From Symsagittifera roscoffensis (Eukaryota; Xenacoelomorpha; Acoela; Convolutidae): a DNA stretch of 64,000 nucleotides. The position numbers and the translations under genes are program-made. Numbering within the stretch: position 1 is the stretch's first letter; every line of letters starts with the position of its first letter. Location: positions 29,500,403 through 29,564,402 of the forward strand of contig NC_087067.1 of the NCBI RefSeq assembly GCF_963678635.1, given 5' to 3'. Under the pieces are notes generated by a model that was not told the origin of the DNA, searched no databases, and saw only the letters and a list, made by a program, of their open reading frames with translations. Shown in pieces: positions 37,031 to 49,400 of the stretch.

Positions 37031-38078
37031 TCCAAAAGTGGAAAAACTTTTTTATCGAATGAACCTCAAGCCCCTAAAATTTGACAGCTTTTAAGTCGCT
37101 CACCCGGAAACGATATGACACAGACTGAAAAAATCCCCAGCCGTTAATATAAATTCGTTCAGAAATACTCTATAACTCTCAAGATTTACTAGGATAAATC
37201 TTCACGTTGACGGGGATTCAGAAACCGTGCAACCTTGATTCCGGTGAATTAGCGGATTTACACCTTCAGTACCATTGACTCTTGTTTGTTCACCCAAAAT
37301 GACAAGTTTCACTCACATTTCACGCGGAAAAAGCAAGGAAAAACATAAACAACTGGAAGATTTACCAAAACAACCAGCTGCGGAATAATTACTTAAACTT
37401 AACAAAACGCAAATTCAAACCCTCGATCGTTATTAAAGTCCGGCCTATTAATAGTTAATATCAGGTTAACACATTTAAACTCCCGCCTAATTGCAATTTC
37501 TTTCTTGGTATCAAATTTATATTCAATTAGTTTGTTGACTTACTTAACTGTTGTCAACTCAACCTACTCCAAAAACTACCAGTTGGTGGTATGCCTTAAC
37601 GGAAACTGAGCCATTATACCTATGAAATGAAGCCATTTCCTCCGGTCATATCAGATTCTTGAAAGGTATCACCCTCATTAACGATCTGTCGAATACGACT
37701 TATTTTTAGAAAAAACTTACTGCGAGAAATCTGGCTCCAGAAAGAGATCCATAAACAACAATACTCGCGCCATTATTTATGGAGATATCAAAACAAACTA
37801 AGTAAATATTTAAGCCCCACTCAACAATTGCCTGAGTATGAACAATTGCCTGAGTTTTGCTAAATCCTAATTTACCCTTAGCGTTTTCTTTGGCTTTTTA
37901 TTTAGCAGAGGGAAGGGATTACTATTTCACGGTTATTTTCTTTTCACATGCATCAATAGTTACGTCATATCAGCAGACTACACTTCAGCAAATATCTTAG
38001 AAACATTCATTCTACTTGATAAGTTAGATACGATTTTTGTTAGTGTTGAAAATAAGGGAAAACGTCTGAAAAATTGGA

Positions 38079-38132
38079 CCAAGTGAACAATCTCCTCCCT
38101 AAATTAGTTTAGGGAGGAGATTATTCAATTGG
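38079..38132. repeat. Near-perfect palindrome, 25-bp arms, 4-nt loop
   Basis: The inner 15 bp of the arms (AATCTCCTCCCTAAA and its complement) are perfect and the outer 10 bp contain two mismatches, around a TTAG centre. It could extrude as a cruciform or fold as an RNA hairpin. The loop is too small for a typical pre-miRNA. It lies about 860 bp upstream of the Gene Z start. Confidence 0.9.
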
Positions 38133-38987
38133 TTCGATTAAAAGTATTCTTTATCAGACGATCAGAATTCAGCATTTTGCATGCTGCCTTTACTTACATA
38201 TCTCTATTCAATTTTAGGGGTAGATCCTTCGCATGGCTAGTCAAGGTCGGATATTGTTAATTTGGCCCCAAAAATTTTGATTGAAAACTTAACAAGCTCG
38301 CTAAAATATTGGCCAGAAAACTTTTATTAAAAAATAGATTACAAAAACTTGATTCAATATAGCTTGTTAGGGTAATTTGAGACATTTGTGTAATAACAAA
38401 TGACCTCGTGAAAGAACTCGATTATCATCCATTTTCAGCTTACCTTCGGTTTTTGATGAGTGAAATTTAAACAACTTTCCGATGAGCTTGAAAAAGGACA
38501 AAAAATCTTACGAGTTACGGCAAAAAAAACACTACAGAAAACCAAATTGATTCTACATAAGACAAACTAATCCATACTGCATTGTTTTATTACCAAAATA
38601 ACTAAAACTATCCAGATTATCATTAATCAGTCTCAAACTTTCTCCGGATAACGTACCATCGATATGATTTATATTTAATTATAATTCATTATGACCGAAT
38701 TGCACCATAAACAGTTTTAGTGGCCAATTAAACTTCTAATCACGCCAAATAAAATTCGTATTTACATTAGCGCTTGAATCTAATCGAACTGAGATACATC
38801 TTAATCTTCAATTTGATGTAGCTCGAAGTAACCTAGACATCAAGTCTCAGAACAAATTCGAACTTCATTCAGAGACAATTTATAATTTGGTTTACGACTA
38901 GGATAACGGCTGAACAAACAGTGAACAAATAGAGCAGCCCCTTGGCTCTAACAAAGCCACAAAACAGCCTCGGGGTCATAAAAGCAA

Positions 38988-39518
38988 ATGGATTTGCCAA
39001 GAAGACCCGGATCAGAGGCAAACGAAAACAAAGGGTTCATTTATGCGGGTAAAAACACAAATTACAAACACCCTAAAGGCTCAAATCATATTGGTACAAT
39101 TAGAACACGTGAAAAAGTCACAGTCACAGACGTGAACACAGCAATTACTGCTTTGGCAACCATTGAAAAGTCTGCATTACCACCGCCGTATCCTTTGCAG
39201 CCCTCCAATTTAGATCGACATTCAAAACTATTATCTGTCATCAATCCTAACAAAGAACAGCGAAAAACATCCGACATTTCCAGTTCTTTAAGTCCAATTA
39301 GCACACCATCTATTCAACAGAGACGAATTATGAATCTATCCAATAACCCAGGCAGCAATTACGAATACGCATTTTCATCTATACCGAATTCACCTCAAGA
39401 ACAAAATCAAGTCTTTTCGCCCCTCTTCAGTAAAGCGAGAAGAGGCAACGATTTGGTTCAATACTCTGAATGTCTAAACCATCCAGATACCTCATTGAGA
39501 AATCATCCCAGTACTCAG
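38988..39518 (+). CDS. Gene Z exon 1: N-terminal cytosolic region of a tail-anchored-like protein
   Basis: ATG at 38988 opens 177 codons ending at CCAGTACTCAG|GTAACA (phase 0), where the frame meets a stop soon after in the intron. The encoded region is hydrophilic, rich in Ser, Pro, Asn and Lys, with a PPPYP motif near residue 65, SPIST and NSPQEQ segments that look like proline-directed phosphosites, and no predicted membrane segment or signal peptide. It is likely disordered. No known family is recognised. Confidence 0.72.
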
Positions 39519-41048
39519 GTAACACTTTGTTTTTATTTTAGTTATTTTCGGTTAATTTTTTTTCGATCTTCGCATCAGTTGCGGTTTTGAACGAAAAAAA
39601 ACCACAAAAAAATGTCAAGCATTTCACACAAAATGAACAGGATCTACTCAATCTGTTAAAAGGATCTACTCAATCTTCCCCTCGGATATCTCCCAGCTTC
39701 CTCCCCTGTGCAAGTTTTAAAGTTCAAGTGATTCTAATTTAACTCAGCCATTGGTTTTCTAAATTGAGAAACGTTTCCTTAAATTATAGTCAATATTTCA
39801 TTCGAAGTTCAACTTCAGATAAATTCAAAAAGGGTGAGATTGTTCAATACATCCAATAAAACTTTTTTAAAAACAGAGGTGAAGCTCTACTTCGCAAAAA
39901 CGAGTTCTGAAAAAGTGAAATACAAAAAGAAAAGGTAGGAAAAACTTGAAAAACCAAATTATTTGCTGGAATAATATGCTGTGCCGGAATGGAACCGTCA
40001 AACAAGAAATGAAAGTCTCAAACGTCCTCGAATCTGCGCCATTGTCACTTGATAATTAGCAAAAACTAGCAACAAAAAACCAGATAAAACAGATGCTTTT
40101 AAACCAACAATGCTATGCAGCAAACATATGACCAAACGAGGAAGTGTATAAAAAATAAATAAAAAACGTTCAAATTTTTTCATATTTTTCAAAGGTTCTA
40201 CTGGGACTTTTGGCATTCAAATACTGATGTCAGATTCTTATCGCTGTCAAAAGTACTTTACATCATTTCAAGAAAAAACCGATAAATGAGCCGACAAAAT
40301 TGAAGCCGACAGCCAGTAAGCTGAAATTCGCCGAAAAATTTCGCCAAGAAAATCATATTGGAAAAAATTGCATGTAACGCCCACGAGGCTCCACGATAGC
40401 TACATAAGTAGTGTATGCAAAGTGAACAGAATTTGGAAGCTAAACCGACACAGTTTAAGCCGACAATCCTGAAGCCTAAAAATCGTCAGCAGAAAATTAA
40501 TATCGAAGTTCTATAATTATACAAAAATTGGTTTGAGTTCTAGATTAAGCATTTTTCAGAAGTAACTGGTACCCAGTATTTAAATTTGAAGTTTCATGAA
40601 ATTGAGCATGTCAGCGGTATCATAAAAAATTTAACTGATTTTTTAAACTAGTTGTTAGCCCGAACAAAATCTATATTCCGATTTGAAAACGCTTGCAAAT
40701 CGCAAGCGTGACTGATGTGGTACACGTCTGAAACATGCCGGTAATAATTTCGAGTAAATCATAATCAAAATCATACTTATATAAACAATTAGGCGTAAAA
40801 TTTTCTTAAAATGTTGCGATAGGATATTTCAAGGCGGTAGCACCAAGCATGGCAGCAGGTCCATTCATCCCAGTGCCAATATCGAGATCCGCCAAGAAGA
40901 CTCTTCGTTACCTTTTTTAAAACAAAAATGTGAACAAGTTAGTTAACGCAAAATTCCTAGCAACCGAATATTCTATACTGTCTACTGTCTTGCGCAGGTG
41001 AAAACACAATTCGCCAAGATGCGTAGAAACTGCTCATTATTTTTTCAG
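39519..41048 (+). other. Gene Z intron 1, containing SINE-like sequence
   Basis: A 1.53-kb GT-AG intron. It holds AGAGGTGAAGCTCTACTTCG (39.87 kb), a decayed relative of the GAGGCGAAGC module, and a segment at 40.65-40.72 kb (TAGTTGTTAGCCC...ACGCTTGCAAATCGC) that matches 36.5 kb. No additional exon is evident. Confidence 0.5.
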
Positions 41049-41501
41049 GCGACCTCATCGGAAACGAGATTTCCAAGATATGAAAACTGTGAATTTTGCG
41101 ACCCCACAAGTAATCAACAAAACCCAAATTCCGCCACGCACGCTCAGCTCTTCCCAGAAACAATGCCACATAACAACTTCGAAGCCACCTGTCAGCATCA
41201 AACGAACAAAAATCGATTATCCAAAAGCTCCGATTCAATTATGGATTTTTGTTCGGGAGGCTGCCATGTTTCGCAGCAGGAGAACACATGGCAATTTTGC
41301 GATCAACATAAGAAAGTGCAAGAAGGTAAATTATCGAAACTCAAAAAGTCAACTCACTATAGCGCGTCAGCCGAAGCGATTATTTTGGTGCATCCTTTCA
41401 GTTGTGAAAGATTAGCAATTCTGGCAATAATATCAACTCTGACCTGCTTGGCAACCTTATTAACAGGTGCTATTTTTTATATTTGGATCTTACCGCGATA
41501 G
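41049..41501 (+). CDS. Gene Z exon 2: Cys-rich region and C-terminal transmembrane anchor
   Basis: Acceptor TTATTTTTTCAG|GCG is phase 0 and continues exon 1. It encodes residues 178-327, including a cysteine/histidine cluster (NCEFCDP, TCQHQ, FCSGGCHVS, QFCDQHKK; about residues 188-285). A basic patch (KLSKLKKS) follows, and then one hydrophobic segment of about 25 residues (LAILAIISTLTCLATLLTGA) with only a few residues after it. This topology fits a tail-anchored or single-pass protein of the secretory pathway; the Cys/His cluster might bind zinc. Both are inferences. The function is unknown. Confidence 0.72.
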   Translation, partial: ATSSETRFPRYENCEFCDPTSNQQNPNSATHAQLFPETMPHNNFEATCQHQTNKNRLSKSSDSIMDFCSGGCHVSQQENTWQFCDQHKKVQEGKLSKLKKSTHYSASAEAIILVHPFSCERLAILAIISTLTCLATLLTGAIFYIWILPR

Positions 41502-41649
41502 AAGCCATTTTTGAATTAAAACAAAAATTAAATAGCCAGTTCCTCGAAAAAAATCAAAGAAAGCTCCGACGGCAATGATTGAACAAAAAATTCAAAAGTA
41601 AAATGTCTATCATTAAATCAAAATAAAATTTATCATGAATTTTTGAAAA

Positions 41650-42210
41650 CTTCGTAGTTATCACCAGAAGTCCACCAAAAGCTGAGGTTACCGGTTTGAT
41701 AATATTTATAACATAGCCAACATACACTTGGAAAGAAATCAATGAACGCAAAACAGAAAACAAAAAATTATATTTAGACGAAAAGTTTATTCAATTTTAA
41801 AGATAATTTCGATTGTAATCGAAATATCTTTTTTTGAAAAATCCAGTGAATATTTTCAGCAGCTTGGAAAATTAGATCCAAAACCTTTGAAGCTCTTTGA
41901 ATTTCAAGAAAAAATAATCATAGATACTTTATTGATAAAGCTAAGCTAACTCAACAAAAACTGGATCAATAGATAAAATTTTTATTCCGCTGAAAAATCG
42001 GAAAAAATACAATCTACTTTCGACATTAGAAGCAATAACATTTTTCGTGATCTTTCTGCTTTCTTTAAGGGAAAGCGCAATATGCCTACCTTAATTAAAA
42101 TGTATGAATGCACATTTGTAGTTGAACATTTTCAGACTTTTCCTGATAAAAAAAACAAAAAATCAACACGACCTATATAAGACTCTTCATTACGTTCATT
42201 GACTCTTAAA
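41650..42210. repeat. Dispersed repeat, copy 2, plus poly-A-rich module
   Basis: 41650-42040 is collinear with 34640-35040. It is followed by the poly-A-rich module ending GACCTATATAAG that also occurs near 25.17 and 36.32 kb. No coding content. Confidence 0.6.
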
Positions 42211-42473
42211 AATGTACTGATGCAAAAAATTGCGTTATTTTCACAACGTCAAAAACTGGACAATTACCAAGTCTATAGCTGATTCCCACCAAAATAACGA
42301 AGAACGCGCTTTTGCACCGGAGTTTACAGCTCCTTTTGATTCATTACTTGATTTTTTTAATTGGCACAGTCGTTTTTGGACAATTGATTAATATTCAAAC
42401 ATGGGGCAGAAGATCAAAAATTTCTTAAGTCCATAGCGGATTCTTTGCCAAAAATGGAAAAATTATCTTATGA

Positions 42474-42503
42474 ATAAGCTCTAAGCGTATACACTTAGAG
42501 CTT
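42474..42503. repeat. 10-bp inverted repeat
   Basis: AAGCTCTAAG and CTTAGAGCTT are separated by about 8 nt, forming a stem-loop in otherwise featureless AT-rich sequence. Confidence 0.7.
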
Positions 42504-42879
42504 GTTCTTTCGATTGGGCATATACGCTACGCAGAGAAATTTCCTAGCACCCAGTCTTTCAATTGAACCCTTTATCTTGCACTTGGCCGGTAAACTATCA
42601 ACAAAACTCCCAGAAAAACGGAAAAACGCTTTAAATTAGTTTTTCAAAGTCCGAACTTAATTTTCAACATAAAAAGAAGGCGTAGCTGCTTATTCAAAAA
42701 ACCTTATTTTTTGATTTTCCGATTATCTATTACATGCGGTTTTCACTATCTCGCCACGTTTAAGCGTTTTCGACGTATTATTTACGTTTATAGAAAGAAT
42801 TTTTCAAGTTTAAGCTATGTCGTATATTGCAATTTTTTTTTTCGATTTTTCAGTTGAATTCAGTGTTTATTTAACCGAG

Positions 42880-43413
42880 TTTAAAAAGCAGCCTACTAGT
42901 TGAAATTACCAACCCTGAAATTTGAAAATACCAACCCTGCAATTGGGTGATGACAGCGTACTCTCTCTCAAGGGTTGCGAATCTTAACTCAAAATATGAC
43001 CGCTCAAAACCTTGTAATGCTAGATAAAGAAAAACTTAGATATGAGGAAAACTAACCCAAAATGAATTCTTCAAACCAATAGTGCGGTACTTTTAGGGTA
43101 CATTCAAGGGTTGCAAATCTGGCGTCCAAGTATGACTCCTCTAATCCTTTTGGTTTTCGAGGTATGGCGCTTTTTATGATTTTTTCAATTTTTTTTTAGA
43201 AAACTTTAGATTTTAAAAATTCAAAAGATTTTTATCTGCCATCTTTGTAGTTGGGTACTGTGAGGATACTCTCAGGAGCTCCAAGTTGCAAATCTTGCTT
43301 CAAATTGCGACTGCTCAAACGGTCTTAGTTTCTGAGATGTGACTGCTCGATTAAGTCTTTTTTTAAGTTGATCAAAGAAAGTAGATATAGAAAAATTCTC
43401 AAAACTTGAAGTT
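42880..43413. repeat. Diverged monomeric edge of the satellite
   Basis: Three old copies of the satellite sub-unit, starting near 42.90, 43.06 and 43.24 kb. Each contains a degenerate form of AACCCTG-AGTTGGG ... GTACTCTCAGGGGTTGCAAATCTTGC ... GACTGCTCAA ... GAGATGTGACGTTTTT. They are much more diverged than the array proper, as expected for the decaying edge of a satellite. Confidence 0.75.
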
Positions 43414-46400
43414 CCTACCTCTAAATAGACTCTCTGTCAGAGTACTCCTAGGATTTGCAGGGGTTGAAAATCTTGCCTCCAAACAAGACTGCTCAACTCT
43501 TTGTATTTTTCCAGATGTGATTTAAGTTTTTTGTCCTTAAAATTTGAAACTCTAACACTGTAGTTAGGCACAGTCAAAGTACTTTCAGGGGTTGCGAATC
43601 TTGCTACCAAATTTTGACTGCTCAAATCTTTGTAGTTTTTGAGAAGTGACGTTTTTTAGGTTTTTCAGAAAAAATTAGAAAACTTAATCAGAAAAAATTA
43701 GAAAACTTAAATTTAGCACAAATTTGAAATTCCCAACGCTGTTCTGGGGTAATGTGAGAGTACTCTCAGTAGTTAAATCTTGCGTCTAAATGCGACTGCT
43801 CAATTGTTTTTAGTTACGGAGACGTGACGTTTTTTCATGTCATTTTGAAATGTTTCAAAAAAACTAAGAAGTAAAAACTGTTAAGTAAAAACGGTTTTTC
43901 AAAATTTGAATTAAAAAACACTAGAATTAAAAAAAAAACATTTTACTAAAACTGAAATTACCTAACCTGTAATCAGGTGCTGGTCAGGGTACACTCAAAA
44001 GATGCAAATCTTACTTCCAGTATATGCAAGTTTTCTATAGTGTCCTTAAAAATAAGGACCGGAGGTCCGTTACACGCTAGTACCAATTATTGCGGATTTG
44101 GCAGGGTAGTTATCGAGAAAAATTAGAAAGTTTCAAATAAACAATTAAAATTTCAAAAATTGTAGATAAGATTTATCAAAAAAATAAGATGAAAAACCTT
44201 GTGCAGCAAAGATTCACAAAATCAGTTCTTTCACCTCAGATTTGACCTTAACCTCAATTAGCTTTCCGGAAAAAAAAAGTTTCTTAAAAACGGTCAAAAT
44301 TTGGACATTTTCTATGACGTTTTTTTGTGAATTTTTCATTTAATTTTCGGCAAACTCAAATTTATTTTTTATCTTAAAAATTTGAAATTCCCAACCCTGT
44401 AGTTGGGGGCTATCAGAGTACTCTCAGGGGTTGAAAATCTTGCCTCCAAATAAGACTGCTCAACTCTTTGTATTTTTCCAGATGTGATTTAAGTTTTTTG
44501 TCCATAAAATTTGAAACTCTAACACTGTAGTTAGGCACAGTCAAAGTACTTTCAGGGGTTGCGAATCTTGCTACCAAATTTTGACTGCTCAAATCTTTGT
44601 AGTTTTTGAGATGTGACGTTTTTAAAGTTTTTCAGAAAAAATTAGAAAACTTAAATTTAGCACAAATTTGAAATTCCCAACGCTGTTCTGGGGTAATGTG
44701 AGAGTACTCTCAGTAGTTAAATTTTGCGTCTAAATGCGACTGCTCAATTGTTTTTAGTTACGGAGACGTGACGTTTTTTCATGTCATTTTGAAATGTTTC
44801 AAAAAAACTAAGAAGTAAAAACTGTTAAGTAAAAACGGTTTTTCAAAATTTGAATTAAAAAACACTAAGAATTAAAAAAAACATTTTACTAAAACTGAAA
44901 TTACCTAACCTGTAATCAGGTGCTGGTCAGGGTACACTCAAAAGATGCAAATCTTACTTCCAGTATATGCAAGTTTTCTATAGTGTCCTTAAAAATAAGG
45001 ACCGGAGGTTCGTTACACGCTAGTACCAATTATTGCGGATTTGGCAGGGTAGTTATCGAGAAAAATTAGAAAGTTTCAAATAAACAATTAAAATTTCAAA
45101 AATTGTAGATAAGATTTATCAAAAAACTAAGATGAAAAACCTTGTGCAGCAAAGATTCGCAAAATCAGTTCTTTCACCTCAGATTTGACCTTAACCTCAA
45201 TTAGCTTTCCGGAAAAAAAAAGTTTCTTAAAAACGGTCAAAATTTGGACATTTTCTATGACGTTTTTTTGTGAATTTTTCATTTAATTTTAGGCAAACTC
45301 AAATTTATTTTTTATCTTAAAAATTTGAAATTCCCAACCCTGTAGTTGGGGGCTATCAGAGTACTCTCAGGGGTTGAAAATCTTGCCTCCAAATAAGACT
45401 GCTCAACTCTTTGTATTTTTCCAGATGTGATTTAAGTTTTTTGTCCATAAAATTTGAAACTCTAACACTGTAGTTAGGCACAGTCAAAGTACTTTCAGGG
45501 GTTGCGAATCTTGCTACCAAATTTTGACTGCTCAAATCTTTGTAGTTTTTGAGATGTGACGTTTTTAAAGTTTTTCAGAAAAAATTAGAAAACTTAAATT
45601 TAGCACAAATTTGAAATTCCCAACGCTGTTCTGGGGTAATGTGAGAGTACTCTCAGTAGTTAAATTTTGCGTCTAAATGCGACTGCTCAATTGTTTTTAG
45701 TTACGGAGACGTGACGTTTTTTCATGTCATTTTGAAATGTTTCAAAAAAACTAAGAAGTAAAAACTGTTAAGTAAAAACGGTTTTTCAAAATTTGAATTA
45801 AAAAACACTAAGAATTAAAAAAAACATTTTACTAAAACTGAAATTACCTAACCTGTAATCAGGTGCTGGTCAGGGTACACTCAAAAGATGCAAATCTTAC
45901 TTCCAGTATATGCAAGTTTTCTATAGTGTCCTTAAAAATAAGGACCGGAGGTTCGTTACACGCTAGTACCAATTATTGCGGATTTGGCAGGGTAGTTATC
46001 GAGAAAAATTAGAAAGTTTCAAATAAACAATTAAAATTTCAAAAATTGTAGATAAGATTTATCAAAAAACTAAGATGAAAAACCTTGTGCAGCAAAGATT
46101 CGCAAAATCAGTTCTTTCACCTCAGATTTGACCTTAACCTCAATTAGCTTTCCGGAAAAAAAAAGTTTCTTAAAAACGGTCAAAATTTGGACATTTTCTA
46201 TGACGTTTTTTTGTGAATTTTTCATTTAATTTTAGGCAAACTCAAATTTATTTTTTATCTTAAAAATTTGAAATTCCCAACCCTGTAGTTGGGGGCTATC
46301 AGAGTACTCTCAGGGGTTGAAAATCTTGCCTCCAAATAAGACTGCTCAACTCTTTGTATTTTTCCAGATGTGATTTAAGTTTTTTGTCCTTAAAATTTGA

Positions 46401-49400
46401 AACTCTAACACTGTAGTTAGGCACAGTCAAAGTACTTTCAGGGGTTGCGAATCTTGCTACCAAATTTTGACTGCTCAAATCTTTGTAGTTTTTGAGATGT
46501 GACGTTTTTTAAGTTTTTCAGAAAAAAATAGAAAACTTAAATTTAGCACAAATTTGAAATTCCCAACGCTGTTCTGGGGTAATTTGAGAATACTCTCAGT
46601 ATTTAAATCTTGCGTCTAACTACGACTGCTCAATTGATTTTAGTTACGGAGACGTGACGTTTTTTCATGTCATTTTGAAATGTTTCAAAAGAACTAAGAA
46701 GTAAAAACTGTCAAGTAAAAACGGTTTTTCAAAATTTGAGTTAAAAAACACTGGAATTAAAAAAAAAACATTTTACTAAAACTGAAATTACCTAACCTGT
46801 AATCAGGTGCTGGTCAGAGTACACTCAAAAGATGCAAATCTTACTTCCAGCATATGCAAGTTTTCTATAGTGTCCTTAAAAATAAGGACCGGAGGTTCGT
46901 TACACGCTAGTACCAATTATTGTGGATTTGGTAGGGTAGTTATCGAGAAAATTAGAAAGTTTCAAATAAACAATTCAAATTTCAAAAATTGTAGATAAAT
47001 TTTATCAAAAAACTAAGATGAAAAACCTTGTGCAGCAAAGATTCACAAAATCAGTTCTTTCACCTCAGATTTGACCTTAACCTCAATTAGCTTTCCGGAA
47101 AAAAAAAGTTTCTTGAAAACGGTCAAAATTTGGACGTTTTCTATGACGTTTTTTTGTGAATTTTTCATTTAATTTTAGGCAAACTCAAATTTATTTTTTA
47201 TCTTAAAAATTTGAAATTCCCAACCCTGTAGTTGGGGGCTATCAGAGTACTCTCAGGGGTTGAAAATCTTGCCTCCAAATAGGACTGCTCAACTCTTTGT
47301 ATTTTTCCAGATGTGATTTAAGTTTTTTGTCCTTAAAATTTGAAACTCTAACACTGTAGTTAGGCACAGTCAAAGTACTTTCAGGGGTTGCGAATCTTGC
47401 TACCAAATTTTGACTGCTCAAATCTTTGTAGTTTTTGAGATGTGACGTTTTTTAAGTTTTTCAGAAAAAAATAGAAAACTTAAATTTAGCACAAATTTGA
47501 AATCCCAACGCTGTTCTGGGGTAATTTGAGAATACTCTCAGTATTTAAATCTTGCGTCTAACTACGACTGCTCAATTGATTTTAGTTACGGAGACGTGAC
47601 GTTTTTTCATGTCATTTTGAAATGTTTCAAAAGAACTAAGAAGTAAAAACTGTCAAGTAAAAACGGTTTTTCAAAATTTGAGTTAAAAAACACTGGAATT
47701 AAAAAAAAACATTTTACTAAAACTGAAATTACCTAACCTGTAATCAGGTGCTGGTCAGAGTACACTCAAAAGATGCAAATCTTACTTCCAGCATATGCAA
47801 GTTTTCTATAGTGTCCTTAAAAATAAGGACCGGAGGTTCGTTACACGCTAGTACCAATTATTGTGGATTTGGTAGGGTAGTTATCGAGAAAAATTAGAAA
47901 GTTTCAAATAAACAATTAAAATTTCAAAAATTGTAGATAAATTTTATCAAAAAACTAAGATGAAAAACCTTGTGCAGCAAAGATTCACAAAATCAGTTCT
48001 TTCACCTCAGATTTGACCTTAACCTCAATTAGCTTTCCGGAAAAAAAAAGTTTCTTAAAAACGGTCAAAATTTGGACATTTTCTATGACGTTTTTTTGTG
48101 AATTTTTCATTTAATTTTAGGCAAACTCAAATTTATTTTTTATCTTAAAAACTTGAAATTCCCAACCCTGTAGTTGGGGGCTATCAGAGTACTCTCAGGG
48201 GTTGAAAATCTTGCCTCCAAATAAGACTGCTCAACTCGTTGTATTTTTCCAGATGTGATTTAAGTTTTTTGTCCTTAAAATTTGAAACTCTAACACTGTA
48301 GTTAGGCACAGTCAAAGTACTTTCAGGGGTTGCGAATCTTGCTACCAAATTTTGACTGCTCAAATCTTTGTAGTTTTTGAGATGTGACGTTTTTTAAGTT
48401 TTTCAGAAAAAAATAGAAAACTTAAATTTAGCACAAATTTGAAATTCCCAACGCTGTTCTGGGGTAATTTGAGAATACTCTCAGTATTTAAATCTTGCGT
48501 CTAACTACGACTGCTCAATTGATTTTAGTTACGGAGACGTGACGTTTTTTCATGTCATTTTGAAATGTTTCAAAAGAACTAAGAAGTAAAAACTGTCAAG
48601 TAAAAACGGTTTTTCAAAATTTGAGTTAAAAAACACTGGAATTAAAAAAACATTTTACTAAAACTGAAATTACCTAACCTGTAATCAGGTGCTGGTCAGA
48701 GTACACTCAAAAGATGCAAATCTTACTTCCAGCATATGCAAGTTTTCTAGAGTGTCCTTAAAAATAAGGACCGGAGGTTCGTTACACGCTAGTACCAATT
48801 ATTGTGGATTTGGTAGGTAGTTATCGAGAAAAATTGAAAGTTTCAAATAAACAATTAAAATTTCAAAAATTGTAGATAAATTTTATCAAAAAACTAAGAT
48901 GAAAAACCTTGTGCAGCAAAGATTCGCAAAATCAGTTCTTTCACCTCAGATTTGACCTTAACCTCAATTAGCTTTCCGGAAAAAAAAAGTTTCTTAAAAA
49001 CGGTCAAAATTTGGACATTTTCTATGACGTTTTTTTGTGAATTTTTCATTTAATTTTAGGCAAACTCAAATTTATTTTTTATCTTAAAAACTTGAAATTC
49101 CCAACCCTGTAGTTGGGGGCTATCAGAGTACTCTCAGGGGTTGAAAATCTTGCCTCCAAATAAGACTGCTCAACTCGTTGTATTTTTCCAGATGTGATTT
49201 AAGTTTTTTGTCCTTAAAATTTGAAACTCTAACACTGTAGTTAGGCACAGTCAAAGTACTTTCAGGGGTTGCGAATCTTGCTACCAAATTTTGACTGCTC
49301 AAATCTTTGTAGTTTTTGAGATGTGACGTTTTTTAAGTTTTTCAGAAAAAAATAGAAAACTTAAATTTAGCACAAATTTGAAATTCCCAACGCTGTTCTG

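Noticed and set aside
46807-46998. 63-codon frame inside the satellite
   Set aside because: Present only because of unit-specific substitutions; the equivalent frame is broken in other units.
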